Source: Corbicula japonica | Taxonomy: Eukaryota; Mollusca; Bivalvia; Venerida; Cyrenidae | NCBI GenBank assembly: GCA_038501625.1 | Contig: JAZAYU010000931.1 | Coordinates: 1-64,000, forward strand | Direction: 5' to 3' | DNA: 64,000 bases | Shown: piece by piece, positions 33,401-45,287 of the stretch | Position numbering within the stretch: the stretch's first letter is position 1 | How the letters are laid out: each line of letters opens with the position of its first letter | Position numbers and translations under genes: made by a program | Notes under the pieces: model-generated | The model's database searches: none | What the model was told of the DNA's origin: nothing | What the model saw: only the letters and a program-made list of their open reading frames with translations

Positions 33401-36400
33401 TGTTCTCTGCGACGTGTTCCTTAAATAGAATTCAATATCTTTTGTTATTCAGTGGATCTGTATTGATAAAATAGCTAAACGCAACTAAACGAACGCCAGC
33501 TAAAGGTTGTAAGAATGGGAATTTTGAAATCCATTGAACATGAGAACAAAAATATCACACATAGGCTAAATTTAATCAAGCCTGCAATATTTTTATTTGT
33601 CGTGTCCGTTGGCTAATTTAGTTTGTTTTCCAGGGTAAGCGGCGTATGGTTCACAGATTACCGACTGAACTGTACACAATATATTTTTGAAAGGGGATCT
33701 GTGAAAATGTATTTAGTGTATCACAGCGAACGCTAAATGTAAAAGTTAGAAAGTACATGTAATACATCATTGCTGTAATTGAACAATATGCAATGCCTAG
33801 TGGTAAATATAAATCACCCATACCAATACTGTCCGAAATATTGAAACCAAACAGCCAAAGCATTAACAAACATATTTGTAGTGCTCTACATCCTGCAGAT
33901 GACGTAGCTGAATGAATATTTTGTAGAGTATTGTGTACGAATTGTAAATATGTATGTCTATGAGTAAAATTCATAATACATGTAAATAAATTACAATAAT
34001 TCATATTTTCTAAAAAGTGTAAAGAGAAGTTAGAAATGCATTTCATGAATAGCCACATCCCACACAGCATACCCACATATAAATTGGAAGACAAATGTGG
34101 CAGAAAATGTAAATTAAAAAACTATGTTTTTCTTTTTCTTGGAAAATCACCTGTAGGATCAATATGATTTGAAATTAACAGTAGCGCCATTTGTGCAGTG
34201 TGGTGGCCGTAAAAAGTCTAATTTGCTCATATCGTCAGAACTGTTATCAGTAAATAATCGGTTTCCGGTGCCATGCAAGGATGATTGCGTTTTTCGATCA
34301 CCCTTTTGGGGAAGTTCAATTGGCATTGCATGGTTAGGCGCTGTCGCCGTGCGGGTTCGCACCCCAATAGCTGCAATATCACTTTTTCCTATTATAATGT
34401 ATTGTTACTAACGGAGAGTTCTCCGTTACGCTCAACGAATAACCTTTATTAGTGTATGATGGCTGTTTGGTAATGTCAATACATGTAACATTATTAATTG
34501 AAATCTATACCCTAAATACATCACAATGCTTTATGAAGCCGTGGTAAATTTAAAACAAATATTTTATCAGTATGATTGGAGGTTTTAATTACTTACATTA
34601 ATAGTGTTGAGGACATTCGATTCCAGTCGGTCAGTTGTCAGCAGTTCTAAAATAAAATAAAAACATTACAATATCGCGCTGTCACAAATAAATGGTCTCA
34701 AAGAATGAATTTTACTTTAGTCGTGGCTGAAACTTGTTATACGCCGCTGAATATCAAACGATTATTGAAAAATAGTATGCGAAATATATTCCTCGTAGGC
34801 CTTTTGAAAGAACATGAGGCCTTAACTGGAAAATAAAACAGAACTATTAAAGTCGAAATCACCTTGTTTGACATTATTCTACGTGGTATTCCTTAATATG
34901 ATTTTTAAAGTGCGATATTTTCCCCAACATAGTTAAAGTTGTACACTCATTTTTGGCAATTACTAAATTACCAATTATCGTTATTGGTACTGTAAGCCGG
35001 TTAACCCTAAAGATACCTATAAATATTCGAGAGAGAGAAAACGAATCAAGAAAAAATACTTACATGCACAACAGAAAATCGTGATTTTTCGTGGTGACAC
35101 ATATGCTTTACATTAAAATATAGATTATTTACAATTACAAGACAACTAAAGTGAAAGAACTATTATTTACTTGTATTTACCTGTTTTATTAGAAATGTCT
35201 ACATCTCCCTGTTGAAGAGATCGTTTACATGTCAGCGTCATTATATCAATGCCTTTTGCCAGCCCCGTTACTGCATGGTCAACAAGTGATACATGTTTCT
35301 AGAATTAAAATTAAAGAGATAAATGGTCATTAAACATTGAAAATTAGACTATGCAAATAAATCGTAGCAATATCACGAGAATTTGATTTCGAAAAAGCAG
35401 ATCATCTAACCACTCATTTTCTTATTTCATATGTAGTGTATAATAATAGTATTAGTGATACCAATAAACGAATCAAAGCTATATTGGCTGAAATATTTAA
35501 AAAAAATTTAAAAACGGACAGAAGATAACGTATTTAAAATTCATTCAGATAGTTAAACTTTATAAGTATCGTGCTCGGCGACCTTTAAAGAAAGTAAATG
35601 ATTACATCACCAATTTAAAAAAAACGGAGAGAAATAATATTGCGATACCGCAGAATCTAATATGAGACAAAATCACTACGTGGAACGAACCACTCACAGG
35701 ATTAACGCTCAATGAGGGTATAAACCACAATCTAGGAAGCACCAATATCCGCGGTGTTCTTAACAGAACAGAGTAATCAAGTACAAGTTGTCTTGGTGAA
35801 GGAACTTCAACACTTCTAATTACTCGACAATATTGCATGAAAATTAATGTAAATACAAAAAAAAACGAAACAGGTTACAGAAGCTTTATGTTAGCACACT
35901 GGACACGTTCTCTGTACGTTTTTTAAAACCAGAACAACAGATAAGTTGGCAAAACCAAGATGGCAGGAATACATGTATAAGATATATTCGAGACCATATG
36001 AATCTTTAAACATTTCATTAGAATCCTTTAATGCCATCTACCTTTCTTGGCAAAAATGAGTCAGTGGGAGAAAATGCTTATTAATAAAATATACATTAAA
36101 TAATTCAAACACTGACAGCAAAATCTATTCATGCGTTGCTCATTTTAATGTCAACATATCCAACAACCTTTCAAATGAACATTTCAATATGCATCTAAAT
36201 ATAGCTTATGAATAACGTGAAATGTGCATATCAAGAATGGCCATATCTAGCTGACATTGCCTCCCCACAAGCCAAAAAGTAGAGGGAAGAGAGCATGGTT
36301 ATTAAAGGATCAGTTTCAAAATATGGGCCAAAACAGTAAACGGCAGTGAGAAGCCGACATTGTTAATGTTCTTTACGAAGCAAAAGTGTTCCTATGAAAT

Positions 36401-36559
36401 CTTATTACAAAATTCTGTGGCAAAATGTTTTACTGCTTTTCTGTGAGATTTTTACGGGTTAAAGCACAGTAAAAATGATACCTGAAAATCTTGAAGAAAA
36501 CTTTCCGTTATATGGAAATTGGTGTTGTCTGCTTTTGGTACCAGTTGTGCGTTTCCCAT
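30425..36559 (-). CDS. Coiled-coil protein with a C-terminal alpha/beta-like domain (514 aa, family unrecognised)
   Basis: Six coding exons join without a stop: 36559-36482 (ATG at 36559; exon extends to an acceptor at 36577, so a 5' UTR exon lies upstream), 35298-35181, 34646-34597, 33419-32594, 31907-31677 and 30666-30425. Each junction has AG/GT borders. Phases are 0, 1, 0, 1, 1. The N-terminal 130 residues are helical. Coiled-coil-like stretches lie at about 135-185 and 310-355, separated by a polar linker. The linker has GVQTE (about 193-197) and ATQTCED (about 304-310), which resemble LC8 dynein light-chain ligands. Residues 358-514 form a separate domain with strand-like GIDLITSRC (387-395), DTPLLIS (403-409), AAVVYYR (443-449) and GGVFRVG (470-476). 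The same domain occurs at 58743-59930, and its last exon at 6229-6452. No signal peptide or membrane segment. Function unknown; a cytoplasmic oligomeric adaptor or sensor is inference. Confidence 0.8.
32006..32320. repeat. Compound microsatellite in the fourth intron
   Basis: CTACC/TATCC-type pentamers (about 32006-32090) lead into CCCT, CCCG, CCGT and CCAT tetramer runs (about 32170-32320). The runs produce long ORFs on both strands (Arg/Pro/Ser on plus, Asp/Gly/Arg/Thr and Met-Asp-Gly-Trp on minus). The array lies between coding exons at 32594 and 31907 of the minus-strand gene, so it is intronic. Confidence 0.9.
34165..34385 (+). repeat. SINE copy, intronic
   Basis: This shares AACAGTAGCGCCATTTGTGC, GTGTGG(T)GGCCGTAAAAAGTC, CTGTTATCAGTAAAT and GGCGCTGTCGCCGTG/GCGGGTTCGCACCCC with the pair at 27303-27700 (opposite orientation). 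Part of the tRNA-like region is deleted or degraded. It lies in the intron between exons at 34597 and 33419. Confidence 0.75.
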
Positions 36560-36577
36560 TTCTATTTTGTAGATCCT

Positions 36578-38639
36578 CTAAAATAGTCAATAAAAAAACG
36601 ATGAAAACAGAAAAAATAAAAATATTATCTTGTACATGTACCAACCTTAACTAATCAAAGCACTGAAAGTACTGCTGGGGGGCGCAAGCTGAAGACGTAA
36701 TAAAATGGGATATATGTAATTCCAAGTGAAAGTGTATAACCAATTCAAATATTTTAGTGCAATCACAGATTTTACAATGTAATGACCCAAAAAAATTAGC
36801 AATTTATTTTCATAATGAAATGATAAACGTAACAGTTCTATTTCTATTGAACATTAACTCTTCAATAAAATTACTAATGCTGGTGAAAAATTAAACAATT
36901 GTATATAACAGTACTATTCTTTTTTTTATTTAGTTGCAAATTAGAGTAAATATTTTTTTCAATTGTCTATACATCCTCTATTAGCATTATTACTTGAGTA
37001 CTTTGAAAATATTATGAACACAAATTTTGAATATTGTCTCCATTAAAAGTGTCAAAGTTTTATCTTGATAAAATAAGCAATTTCCTCAACTAGAAGGTTA
37101 TGTCACCTGAAGCCATAAGTAATTGATAAAGTTGATTATCTGATTTAAAATTATTATACTGTCTTTGAAATGCAAAGAAGTGTCACCTGCTACCAATTTG
37201 AAGCTTTTAGCACCTATTGTGTTATCGAAAGTAAAGTCGTACGTTCTTGATCTGTCAGGATATCAATTGTTTGAGATATAAATCTCAAATGTCAATTCAA
37301 ATAATTTTAATATAAAGACTGTTATCCTTCTGCTTTAGGCACATTGGAAATTAACCAAAAACTGTTAAATCTTTTGTATTTGCGGAATTACCCAAATTTC
37401 AGTTAGAACTTACGTTGTGTGGATTTAGCCAGCAAAATTTGGAAGTGTCACTGCAACTTGTCTTCACTCTACCCAACGCAATCCCCCCCCACCCCCCAAA
37501 CTTAAGAAATAAAACATTTAACGAACTTTTAGTTCTTAATAAAAACAAGAGCAGTCAGTAGATAGTGGGCTTGACTATTCTCAGTGCTTGTCAATGGTAT
37601 TGGAAAATATTTTGAGGTGGTACACCAAATTTAAGTAAATCCTACTTCCAAAAATGGGGAATAATTTTGTCAAAATGCTCGATAGTGTTACTTGCTCCTG
37701 TGTATAGGTTGGGGGCATGATGATGAACAAGTGTGATAAGTTTCAAAGCCATATTTCAATGGACATACAAACCTGTATTACGCAGCCACATAAGGGAGTT
37801 ACAAAAAGTGGCTGCTTAACACAAGTGGCTGTTTAAGACAGGTATAAATTAGAACGAATGTCAGTTTAGGACGTATTCAAACTGGCTGTTTAAGACAGGT
37901 GGTTGCTGAACGCAGGCGACTTTTAAGGCAGGTTCAACTGTATATAAATATTTGAGGTGGTATGTTAATGCAAACTCAAACTGGAATATATTATTGATAG
38001 ATAAAAGCACCTTGACATAATTATATGATATGATTAATGATAAGGAATATATATTTGAAGTAAGCCATGCAAACATCAATTAAAGAAGATATAATAGAAA
38101 ATAAATAATGAAAATGTGATAGAGATGGAAATTTTGGTGCTACAGTTAAAAGCTACAGTTAAAAACTACAAGTTATAGTAAACAAGAAATATCTTTAAAA
38201 AAGATAAACGGCGTTGATGGAAAAGATTTATATATACATGTATATAAGAAAGAAAGAAATACAGTGAGGCGAAGCAGACACAGTTTAGTTAGTTTATTTT
38301 ACTTGTTATAGCTGTTGACGAACCCTCCCTGCCTTCTTAGTATGACCAAGAGATTGAGCGGCCGAATCATGACAACTTATAAATTCATTGAAAGTGTCTT
38401 TCAAAAAAAATGTTGAAGCTGTTGCAACAATTTCATACAGTGATAACAAGTCGATTAATGAAGCAATGTATTACATCAAGTCTTGATCTACATTTATTCA
38501 GTTTCAATAAAATACCTCTTGTAGAGTTAGAACTCCAGATGAATAAATGTCATTGAAATTTAATATAAATAAATAAAAACATCCTGTTACAAGAGCGAAA
38601 TCTACCAACTTTTACGTAAGTTAACTTTAAAAAAAAGTG
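36578..38639. other. Non-coding stretch upstream of the minus-strand gene
   Basis: Probably holds the gene's 5' UTR exon and promoter, but I cannot place them. A C-rich run sits at 37482-37497. Between about 37790 and 37940 the word GTGGCTGTTTAAGACAGGT and variants occur four or five times, a short degenerate repeat. Otherwise AT-rich with no exon. Confidence 0.4.
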
Positions 38640-38712
38640 TCAGTACTGAGTATTGAACCCGGGGCCCCCGCTTTACGAGGCGAGAGTGTTAGCCACTACA
38701 CTACAATGACCT
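38640..38712 (-). repeat. tRNA-like sequence, probably a SINE head or pseudo-tRNA
   Basis: On the minus strand GTAGTGTAGTGGCTAACAC is followed by CTCGCCTCGTAAAGCGGG and CCCCGGGTTCAATACTC. D-arm, anticodon-arm and B-box positions are right for a Val- or Thr-like tRNA. The T-stem does not close and the acceptor stem is poor, so a functional gene is unlikely. Confidence 0.55.
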
Positions 38713-39347
38713 TGTATTTTGAATTTGAAATTAACAATCAGTATCAAAGGAACTAGAAAGGACCCAGTAAGAACTAGAAATATCTACACTTCTATTTCGT
38801 GTTACACTGTGTACTGTACGCAAGTTTTTACCTGACACCCAAGAATATGCCATATAAAATTGTATTTAAGCCATCAATATTGACTTAACTGGTTATTTAA
38901 ATCGTAAATATGTTTTTCTCCAATACAACACCCACTAACAACCAATCGAAATAATCTATTTGATTTTTCCGCTGCATAATAATAAAAATCCCACTAGATA
39001 CCTCTTCACCCTGCTAGATGCCTCTCTGGTGTAAATAGCTACCAATCGAAATAGTTTATTTCATTTTCCCTCTGCATAATAATAGAATACGAGTATTATT
39101 TACAACATTTCATTGGTCGAAAAACTAGGTCAAAAGTGAGCTTAGACAGCTAACGCCGAAAAATATTTTACTGCACAGAAACTTTAATCTGAAATTTGGA
39201 CGCGGACGCCGACACCGGAGTGAGTAGGACAGCTCTATGTTCTTCGTATAGTTGAGTTAAAACAATAGTAAGTTATTATTTATGAGCTTGTTGAAATAGA
39301 AGTTTTGTAACATTGTCCATGTCTTGACACATATTGTAGAAAGAAAG

Positions 39348-39530
39348 GATACAGCTAGAGTTGAAGGGGACTGCAATCCAGACAGTTGCCAATGCAAGAG
39401 AAATAAGTTTCATATATTCCGAGAGCCTTGCTGTGTGTGCTTAAAAGGCAAAGATGATGAACAAATTTCATCAACCAAAGACGTCAGAGTGATTTTGTTG
39501 ATGAAATTGTTACTGTTACTAATGGGGTAA
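39348..39530 (+). other. Possible cysteine-rich exon, unassigned
   Basis: An acceptor-like ACACATATTGTAG precedes an open stretch encoding EGDCNPDSCQCKRNK and then FREPCCVCLKGKDDEQ, closing near an ATGGGGTAATTT that could be a donor. The Cys spacing (C-x4-C-x-C, then CC-x-C) looks non-random. No partner exon is visible. It lies just outside the TIR element that starts at 39562. Function not recognised. Confidence 0.3.
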
Positions 39531-39561
39531 TTTCTATATTACATAATTTAAAATACAATAT

Positions 39562-41573
39562 CACAGTGTCTAAGCGTACAGTTAACCGAAACGGAAGTTG
39601 CTGATCTGTACGCCGATGATCACATAGTTGCTTACAGAAAAACACGCGACATCGGCTTTTTATTTGTAAAATATATTCAAATTAAACGTGCTTTTTGCAG
39701 AAATTATTTTTATAATAAGAACATCGTTGATTAATAGTCTTACTGTGATCTCGAAGTCTTGAACTAACGGCTAGTTAAGTTGCAATATGTAATCTTTTCA
39801 CACTTGATCAGTACAAAATGGGGAAAAAGAGTGGAGAAAATCTGCATTTGTGACCTCATATTTTATAATGTATATATTGGAAAGGTATATATTTGACTTC
39901 CCGTGAAAGAAAAATCATTTCCAACGCTCATAAAATGCGTCGATCGGTGCTTGAACGAATTAGCACCGAGAAAATGGTCTTTCTGTGCAGCAACCGAAAG
40001 TGACAAGACTGTACGCAGAGTTGCAGTACTTCAATGTCAGACTGTACGAACAGTTGCGATCATAAGTGCATCATATACTGATCAACTGAAAAGCATCAAT
40101 GAAGCAAGAATTTGTTAAAGGAATCATTCAAAGGAATCAACCAAATCTAATGTATTATTTATCAAAAAAAACACCTTATATGATCAAATATTAGAACTGA
40201 CAAGCAAGTTTTGAACTATAAGTTGATAAGGTTTTTACTCTGATCTACTGTTGAACCATATGAACGAATTGGTACTCTGCAAATAAGACACCGATAATTG
40301 CTAGAAATCCCAAATCCCCTGATGGTGACATTAAATAAAACCTAGTATAAACCTGCTGAAATCCCTGCCGGTGTTGGCAAAAATATACATTATGCACAAA
40401 TATTATCCAATATCATAAAGACTTTAACAATCTGGTCTTTGACAGGAAAATTCCATTAAGTGGTTTCAGATTTTGAAATCCACCACTACGTGACTGAGTT
40501 AAGTTAGTCTACAATTACGTCTGCAACTGCTAAGAATTTCATGTTTAAGGTCGTTAAAATGTCGAGTTGGATTTCATTTTGGCCGACTTTCATTGGTAGA
40601 TTTCAGGGATTATGTTAATCTGATTGGAGCATTCTATGAAATCTTTAGAAAATATGGTTGAAGTACTAACGCGTATTGGTCCAGCTATATTATGGCTTCT
40701 ACTGTTCGCACTTCAGAGAAGAAATGAAAACATTACAGCGGGCCTCTACATATTTTACACGGTCTTACCACTGATATAGCTCGGTTGGACTATAGTCGTT
40801 TTTTTCACGCCTCTTTTCATGAAGAGCTAACAAGAGATTTACAAACAAATCTGACTTTGAAACAGAAGCCAAGATTAGTTATTTGTTTATACAATTGTAT
40901 TATTAAAAGAATGAGCAATTTTGTTTAAAAAAATATGCATTTTTCAGGTTCTCGTGCAAGAATTATTAAGGTTAACTGAAGCTAAAATGATAACCTGTCG
41001 ATATAAACAGAAAGCATTAACTGGAACCATAAATTGTTAATGATCTGTTTGACAACTTTGCGTACAGATCTTAGGCATCTGTTAACAACTAACGATCGCG
41101 TACAGTTGCAACTATGCGTACAGTCTTATCATTTACAGTGACATAAAGAAAGTATCATTTTCTCGTTGCTAAGTCGTTCAAACTCAGGTCAACGAAGTAC
41201 ACAAGTTAAATAAATGAATTTTCTCCCATACCAACACAAATATGGTCCAAAATCTGTTTACACAAAGAAATTTGAACCCAAAACGTCCCGTTTTGTTCAA
41301 TGTTTTGCTCCTATTTTCACTGATCGAGTTGGGAACGATGATGGATTATAACAATACTAACCCTTCCTTTAAGTCTATATGATCACAGCAGGACTAACAA
41401 TAAACGTTGTACTTACCACAGAAATATTTTTTTCCAAAATTAATGCACATTAAATTTGGTTTATTTACCAATAAATAATTCGATATCGCAGGTTTTTCTG
41501 TAAGCAACTATGTGATCATCGGCGTACAGATCAGCAACTTCCGTTTTGAGCAACTGTACGCTTATACACTGTG
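39562..41573. mobile_element. 2-kb non-autonomous element with long TIRs
   Basis: CACAGTGTCTAAGCGTACAG at the left end is matched in reverse complement at the right end (CACAGTGTATAAGCGTACAG). Similarity continues for at least 85 bases through CGGAAGTTGCTGATCTGTAC and GATCACATAGTTGCTTACAG. ATAT lies outside both ends and may be the target duplication. Interior copies of the GTACAGTTGC/GCGTACAG words occur near 40010-40060 and 41060-41130, as subterminal transposase sites would. No transposase is encoded; the ORF at 39903-40118 is not convincing. Confidence 0.8.
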
Positions 41574-41891
41574 ATATACACACCTCTGTAGTGCGGCATA
41601 AATGAACAAAAGCTGTCATAAGAAAGCACGCTCAACCATTTTCAGTACTTGACTTAAAATGGTTAAAAAATGTTATAAACTTGTAATTCACACAAAATCC
41701 TTGATATAGTAACCACCTTTTGCGATAACCTAAGGCCATGATGATAAAAATGTTTTAAGTTTCCAGAATATATATGCAAGGGAAAATTGAAAAATGTTAC
41801 ACTGCCAAAAAACTATAAGCGAATTTCACACAATATGCTGAAAACAATTACCTCTGCAGTTACCACCTCATGTGAATAGACTTAGCACTTT

Positions 41892-42018
41892 ATCAGGGTC
41901 TTTATTGTTGAAGTCTGATCTGGGTTTACACTGTTGAAGTGTGATCAGGGTCTACACTGTTCAAGTCTGATTAAGTTCTACACTGTTCAAGTCTTATCAG
42001 GCTCTACACCTTTAAAAG
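41892..42018. repeat. 26-bp minisatellite, about 4-5 units
   Basis: Units of the form CAAGTCTGATCAGGGTCTACACTGTT are repeated with substitutions. Unit length is 26 bp by counting between successive ACACTGTT words. Confidence 0.85.
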
Positions 42019-42525
42019 TACTAGTTTAGTTTTTAAATTGGAAAATTAAAATCAACATAAATTTTCATACAAACAAAGATTAATGGTAAAGGTCTGGGCC
42101 CAAGATCATAAACTAGAGACCAATCTTAATTCTCAAGCATCTGATTGCTTAAAACTGAGACCAGTAAACGGCTACACATTTTGTGTGTGTGTTTTTTTGT
42201 TTACTTAAGAAATAATGAATAAAATATTCACAAAACAGCGGGATTTTTGAACATTTATTTAGTTGAAAATGACAAAAAGTTTACCCTATCCAGGTTTACA
42301 CCATGACTACTAGCAAGAAAACAGAACAAAAAAGTCATCTTTTTAAAAGCACATTAACAAAGAAATTGGTGACTAGTACAGTAGAAATGTTCAATGGAAA
42401 AAGCACATGTCAATTTCTGTCAATTTTCAGTACAGCCAATAAAGTAACGGATAATGACTTTTTAATAATTCAGATTAGTAAAATTAGTTTGCATTCATTT
42501 AAATTTTCCAAATTATGAACTGCTG

Positions 42526-43603
42526 CATTGATTGGTAATCAAACAAAGCATTTTCAATGAGTAGTAAGACAATAATTTTATAGGATTTTTTTGGAATTTA
42601 CTTAAGTTACACAAAGTAAGGCAGAAATTTGCTAAATAGGCAGTTTTCATCATAACTATTAAAATAATCCAAAAGCAGAAGCAGTTTTTTTCCCAAAGAA
42701 TAAGTTCCAGAGTGAAAATTCAAGGTGAAGAAAGTTTGCAACTGAGTTTGTGTGAAAGCCGTCTCAAATGAGAAAAAATATTCAATGAAAAAATAAAACA
42801 CCATATCAGAATAAAAACATACTAAATACATAACTTGTTTGTGTACATTTATTCAACCAAGGATCAAAGGCACAAGTTTCTCTTGCATTGATTGGCAATC
42901 AAACAAAGCTTTTTCAATGAGTAGTAAAAGACAATAATTTTAAAGGAATATTTTTGGAATTTGCTTAAGTTACACAAGTTAAGGCAGAAATTTGCTAAAA
43001 TAGGCAGTTTTCATCATAACTATTAAAATAATCCAAAAGCAGAAGCAGTTTTTTTTCCAAAGAATAAGTTCCAGAGTGAAAATTCAAGGTGAAGAAAGTT
43101 TGCCACTGAGTTTGTGTGAAAGCCGTCTCAAATGAGAAAAAATATTCAATGAAAAAATAAAACACCATATCAGAATAAAAACATACTATATGCATTACTT
43201 GTTTGTGTACATGTATTCAACCAAGGATCAAAGGCACAAGTTTCTATTGCATTGATTGGCAATCACACAAAACCTTTTCAATGAGTAGTAACAGACAATA
43301 ATTTTATAGGAATATTTTTTGAATTTGCTTAAGTTACACAAGTTAAGGCAGAAATTTGCTAAAATAGGCAGTTCTCATCATAACTATTAAATAATCCAAA
43401 AGCAGAAGCAGTTTTTTTTCCCAAAGAATAAGTTCCAGAGTGAAAATTCAAGGTGAGGAAAGTTTGCAACTGAGTTTGTGTGAAAGCCGTCTCAAATGAG
43501 AAAAAAAATTCAATGAAAAAAAAAACGCCGTATCAGAATAAAAACATACTATATATATTACTTGTTTGTGTACCTGTATTTAACCAAGGATCAAAGGCAC
43601 TTC
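42526..43603. repeat. Three tandem copies of a 360-bp unit
   Basis: Copies start at 42526, 42886 and 43250 (spacing 360 and 364). Each begins CATTGATTGG(T/C)AATCA and contains AGGCAGAAATTTGCTAAA, CAGAAGCAGTTTTTTT, CAAGGTGAAGAAAGTTTGC and AACCAAGGATCAAAGGCAC. They are nearly identical, so the amplification is fairly recent. Minus-strand ORFs inside repeat with the unit and carry no exon signals. The array lies just downstream of the OB-fold pseudogene's last exon. Confidence 0.92.
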
Positions 43604-43639
43604 TCTTTCACCATGAATGGGTAGGCTATTATAACTTAC

Positions 43640-43965
43640 AACCCATGTGGTCAGGTGTTCCTACCACTCTGAAGGCCTCTCAAAAAATTATTCCTAACAA
43701 CACTACCTGCTTAATACTATTCTTGTCAAACTGTATCCTTAAAGAACAGTTTTCACAGTACGTCTGGATTTCATGTACCCGAGACAGGATGTGAATGCTT
43801 CTTCACAATAAAAAGAAATAATAATATATTATATACATCATTGCAATCTTGATAGTATTGACTATTTGTCTGAAGCTTCTCTTTTTACGATAAAGTGGGT
43901 AGACCACAATACTCCGCATTAAGGCTAGGAGATTCCTAGCACTCAAGCTTGTACATGTCTTTTAA
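43640..43965 (-). repeat. Two decayed copies of the OB-fold gene's last exon
   Basis: At about 43890-43960 the word AAGGCTAGGAGATTCCTAGC, and at about 43650-43740 GTTCCTACCACTCTGAAGGC, resemble the exon segment at 44119-44180 (AAGGCTAGGAGGTTTCCTGG, then CACTCTGACTTCC). Both include a following C/A-rich stretch in the same order. Frames are broken. The reading is two exon-derived duplications between the exon and the 360-bp array. Confidence 0.4.
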
Positions 43966-44461
43966 AAAAGACCACCTGGTTAAACTGTTCTTGTTTAAGA
44001 ACTGCTTCAAGGCGTAGCAATGTCAACAACATCACTTCCTCTTGTTGTCAAAATAAGACGTACAGGACAATCTTTTGTCAAGCTTTCAATGTCAATAAGT
44101 TCATTTTCACCTATTGCCAAGGCTAGGAGGTTTCCTGGCACTCTGACTTCCCTCATATCGTCTAACAACAAGACAGCCTCTGTATCTTCTCTCATGACTC
44201 TTTCAACTGTAACTTCTTCTGCTTCAACTGGTGCGTCTGTTTTCTGAAATATATGTTTGTAACATATCAATTGCCAGCTTGAAAAATGAAAACTTTATCC
44301 ATTTTTTTCAGACTAAGATAATCAGAATCACTCTGCCTAACTGCAGCATTAGTGCTGTAATTGCCCTTTCAAATGTATCATTTATTGGTTTATAAATCTA
44401 ATCTTGACACACAAATGCAGGCGTTTTCTTGAAGGTACAACAAAATCAGATTAAATAGTAG

Positions 44462-45287
44462 CAGGGTTTTTTTTAGGGATTGGGGATGCGGCCGTAGCCT
44501 ATCAAGAGGAGAAAATTCACATGTTTTCCCAGTTTTGGGGAAAATGATTAATCTTTTTTCAAATCTTAGGGAAATACATATGTAATAATTATACACCTTA
44601 AAACAAGCAAACAAAACTTTTGTTCTTCGTAATATATTTAAAGTGACATTTCCATGATGGGTACTGTTAAAAAAATCTGTTTTTAAATCTTGCCAACATG
44701 TTTAACTAGTAATGACATTCCCTGTCAAATGGCCTAACAATTTACCTAACAGTGTCATTGTAGATTTAAATGCCAGTAATTGCCAATGCCAGTAATTGCC
44801 AAAGAACTATTGGTATTTCAGTTTCAATGGATTCTTAATTTTGTTTACATCTGTAAAAAATGCCTGGAAAGTATTTAACTTTTCACCGGTAAAGTCTGCA
44901 CAAGACCAGACCATCTAACTGACTAGACTGGTGTGCATAGAGTCAAGACTTTGCTGTGCAAGAGTCTATCATCACTACAGTTATCTTGAATTCGGTCTGG
45001 TCTGGTACGGACAATACCGGTGTAATGTTAAAAACTTGCTCATCAAAATTTTACAGTTGAAACAAAATAAAGAATGACACGATTTTAACAATTCATTTAC
45101 ACCAGTAAAGTTTCTGATCTCCAAAATGGATTGTTTTTGTATTGAAATTGTCTTTTTCACACATTTTTGTCTGTTTTTGATGGGGAAATTTCGATTAAAG
45201 TGGTGAAATTTTCATCTTGGAAAGGGGAAAGAAGTTACCTATTTTGCCTGGGGACGATGCTGTATTTCGGAAGGAAAAAAAACCCTG
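44462..45287. mobile_element. MITE with CAGGGTTTTTTTT ends, intronic
   Basis: CAGGGTTTTTTTTAGGGA begins at 44462. The right end (AAAAAAAACCCTG) closes at 45287. Near-identical flanks AGTAG and AGTAA could be a mutated target duplication. Style is hAT-like, by family resemblance only. It lies between the second and third exons of the OB-fold pseudogene. Confidence 0.6.

Noticed and set aside
33651..34094. 147-codon hydrophobic minus-strand ORF with apparent membrane-like segments
   Set aside because: It lies wholly in the intron between coding exons at 34597 and 33419, has no splice context and no recognisable family; long open stretches occur by chance in 64 kb.
36459..36644. Minus-strand ORF overlapping the first coding exon in another frame
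   Set aside because: Only the frame starting at ATG 36559 joins in phase to the next exon, whose other two frames contain stops.
38640..38712. Possible functional tRNA gene on the minus strand
   Set aside because: T-stem and acceptor stem do not close; best read as a SINE head or pseudo-tRNA. The same applies to 46025-46098, 23676-23720 and 27315-27700.
42607..43195. Repeated Phe/Tyr-rich minus-strand ORFs of 66-74 codons
   Set aside because: They repeat with the 360-bp tandem unit and have no coding signals.
44020..44247. 75-codon plus-strand ORF opposite the OB-fold gene's last exon
   Set aside because: The minus-strand frame has an acceptor, matching phase and protein-like continuation of the OB-fold gene; the plus-strand frame is its shadow.
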